Below, one piece after another: positions 5,607 through 6,114 of a DNA stretch of 6,114 nt. Each line of letters begins with the position of its first letter. The stretch's first letter is position 1. The notes under the pieces are model-generated. The model saw only the letters and a list, made by a program, of their open reading frames with translations, did no database searches and was not told the origin of the DNA. This DNA is from Devosia sp. GTDB lineage: Bacteria > Pseudomonadota > Alphaproteobacteria > Rhizobiales > Devosiaceae. The position numbers and the translations under genes are program-made. The DNA is taken from assembly GCA_028290685.1 (NCBI GenBank), contig JAQGJI010000231.1, forward strand, positions 1-6,114. The letters are read 5' to 3'.

Positions 5607-6114
5607 ATGACACGACAGGAAAAGAACGACGCGTTCTTGCTGACCTCGTTCCTCTATGGTGGGAACGCCGACTACATCGAGCAACTCTATTCACGCTACA
5701 AGAGCGACCCCTCCAGCGTCGATGAGACCTGGAAAAGCTTTTTCGGCAAGCTTGACGATGCCGAAGGCGTCGCCGAGCAGAACGCCGATGGCCCGAGTTG
5801 GAGCCGCAAGGACTGGCCACAGAGCGCCAATGGCGAATTGGTCAGCGCGCTGGATGGCAATTGGGGCGATATCGCCGTCAAGACCGAGAAGGCCATCGCC
5901 AGCAAGGCCCAGGCGCTGGGCGTAGCCAAGACGAGCGTCGCAGACGTGTTGCAGGCTACCCGCGATTCCATTCGCGCCATCATGATGATCCGCGCTTACC
6001 GCATGCGTGGGCATCTGCATGCCGACCTCGACCCGCTCAAGATGAAGGCCGAAGAGCCGGCACCAGAGCTTGATCCCAAGAGCTATGGGTTTACCGAGGC
6101 CGACTACATCCGCA
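5607..6114 (+). CDS. sucA: 2-oxoglutarate dehydrogenase E1 component (3' end beyond window)
   Basis: SucA is the thiamine-diphosphate-dependent decarboxylase of the 2-oxoglutarate dehydrogenase complex. It transfers the succinyl group to the lipoyl arm of SucB. Only the first 169 of roughly 1,000 expected residues are inside the window; the catalytic domains lie beyond it. The N-terminus, MTRQEKNDAFLLTSFLYGG, and the following ADYIEQLYSRYKSDPSSVDE and W42/F45/F46 form the E1 N-terminal domain that in E. coli contacts the E2 core. An acidic, variable linker follows, then ANGELVSALDGNW and the strongly conserved RAYRMRGHLHADLDPL (129-144) and the SYGFTEADY segment. The ATG at 5607 gives the normal family N-terminus. 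The in-frame TTG at 5586 would add only seven non-conserved residues. The Shine-Dalgarno sequence is weak (GGCAAAAAG). The gene is probably followed by sucB and lpd, outside the window. Confidence 0.97.
   Translation, partial: MTRQEKNDAFLLTSFLYGGNADYIEQLYSRYKSDPSSVDETWKSFFGKLDDAEGVAEQNADGPSWSRKDWPQSANGELVSALDGNWGDIAVKTEKAIASKAQALGVAKTSVADVLQATRDSIRAIMMIRAYRMRGHLHADLDPLKMKAEEPAPELDPKSYGFTEADYIR

Noticed and set aside
5289..5684. - strand frames across the sucD-sucA gap
   Set aside because: Their sequence comes from the REP-like element and the antisense of sucA; peptides such as PDHPDKPGDGG are typical repeat translations.
5656..5925. 89-codon + strand frame near the right end
   Set aside because: It is out of frame with sucA, whose conserved N-terminus reads clearly from 5607 to the window end.

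Overview
The window is an ordinary, densely coded chromosomal segment of a GC-rich alphaproteobacterium, most likely of the order Hyphomicrobiales (Rhizobiales). The basis is the protein sequences and the gene order: an Omp19-type lipoprotein gene, zapE, mdh, sucC, sucD and sucA, all on the + strand. From memory, this order matches Brucella and its relatives. The wording of the SucA N-terminus and the double-palindrome intergenic repeats would suit a Devosia-like lineage, but the genus is inference.

Layout. Positions 1-467 hold the 3' part of an omp19 homologue (AprI/Inh protease-inhibitor domain); its signal peptide and lipobox lie before the window. Positions 468-605 are a short gap that can fold into a long stem. 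zapE (606-1784) encodes an AFG1-type ATPase of cell division. A 224-base gap with one strong hairpin leads to mdh (2009-2971). Then come a gap carrying a repeat, sucC (3134-4333), a 25-base gap, sucD (4359-5267), a 339-base gap carrying a second repeat and a palindrome, and the first 169 codons of sucA (5607 to beyond the end).

Function. mdh, sucCD and sucA are consecutive TCA-cycle enzymes. SucA (with SucB and Lpd) makes succinyl-CoA from 2-oxoglutarate, SucCD converts succinyl-CoA to succinate with formation of a nucleoside triphosphate, and Mdh oxidises malate to oxaloacetate. They probably form one transcription unit or a chain of closely linked units. zapE and omp19 are neighbours by conserved synteny rather than by pathway.

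I found no new enzyme system, mobile element, CRISPR array or RNA gene. The most informative non-coding signal is a pair of REP-like elements at 2994-3058 and 5288-5357. Each consists of two 23-base palindromes that are inverted, diverged copies of one another, and most of the differences within their stems are compensatory.
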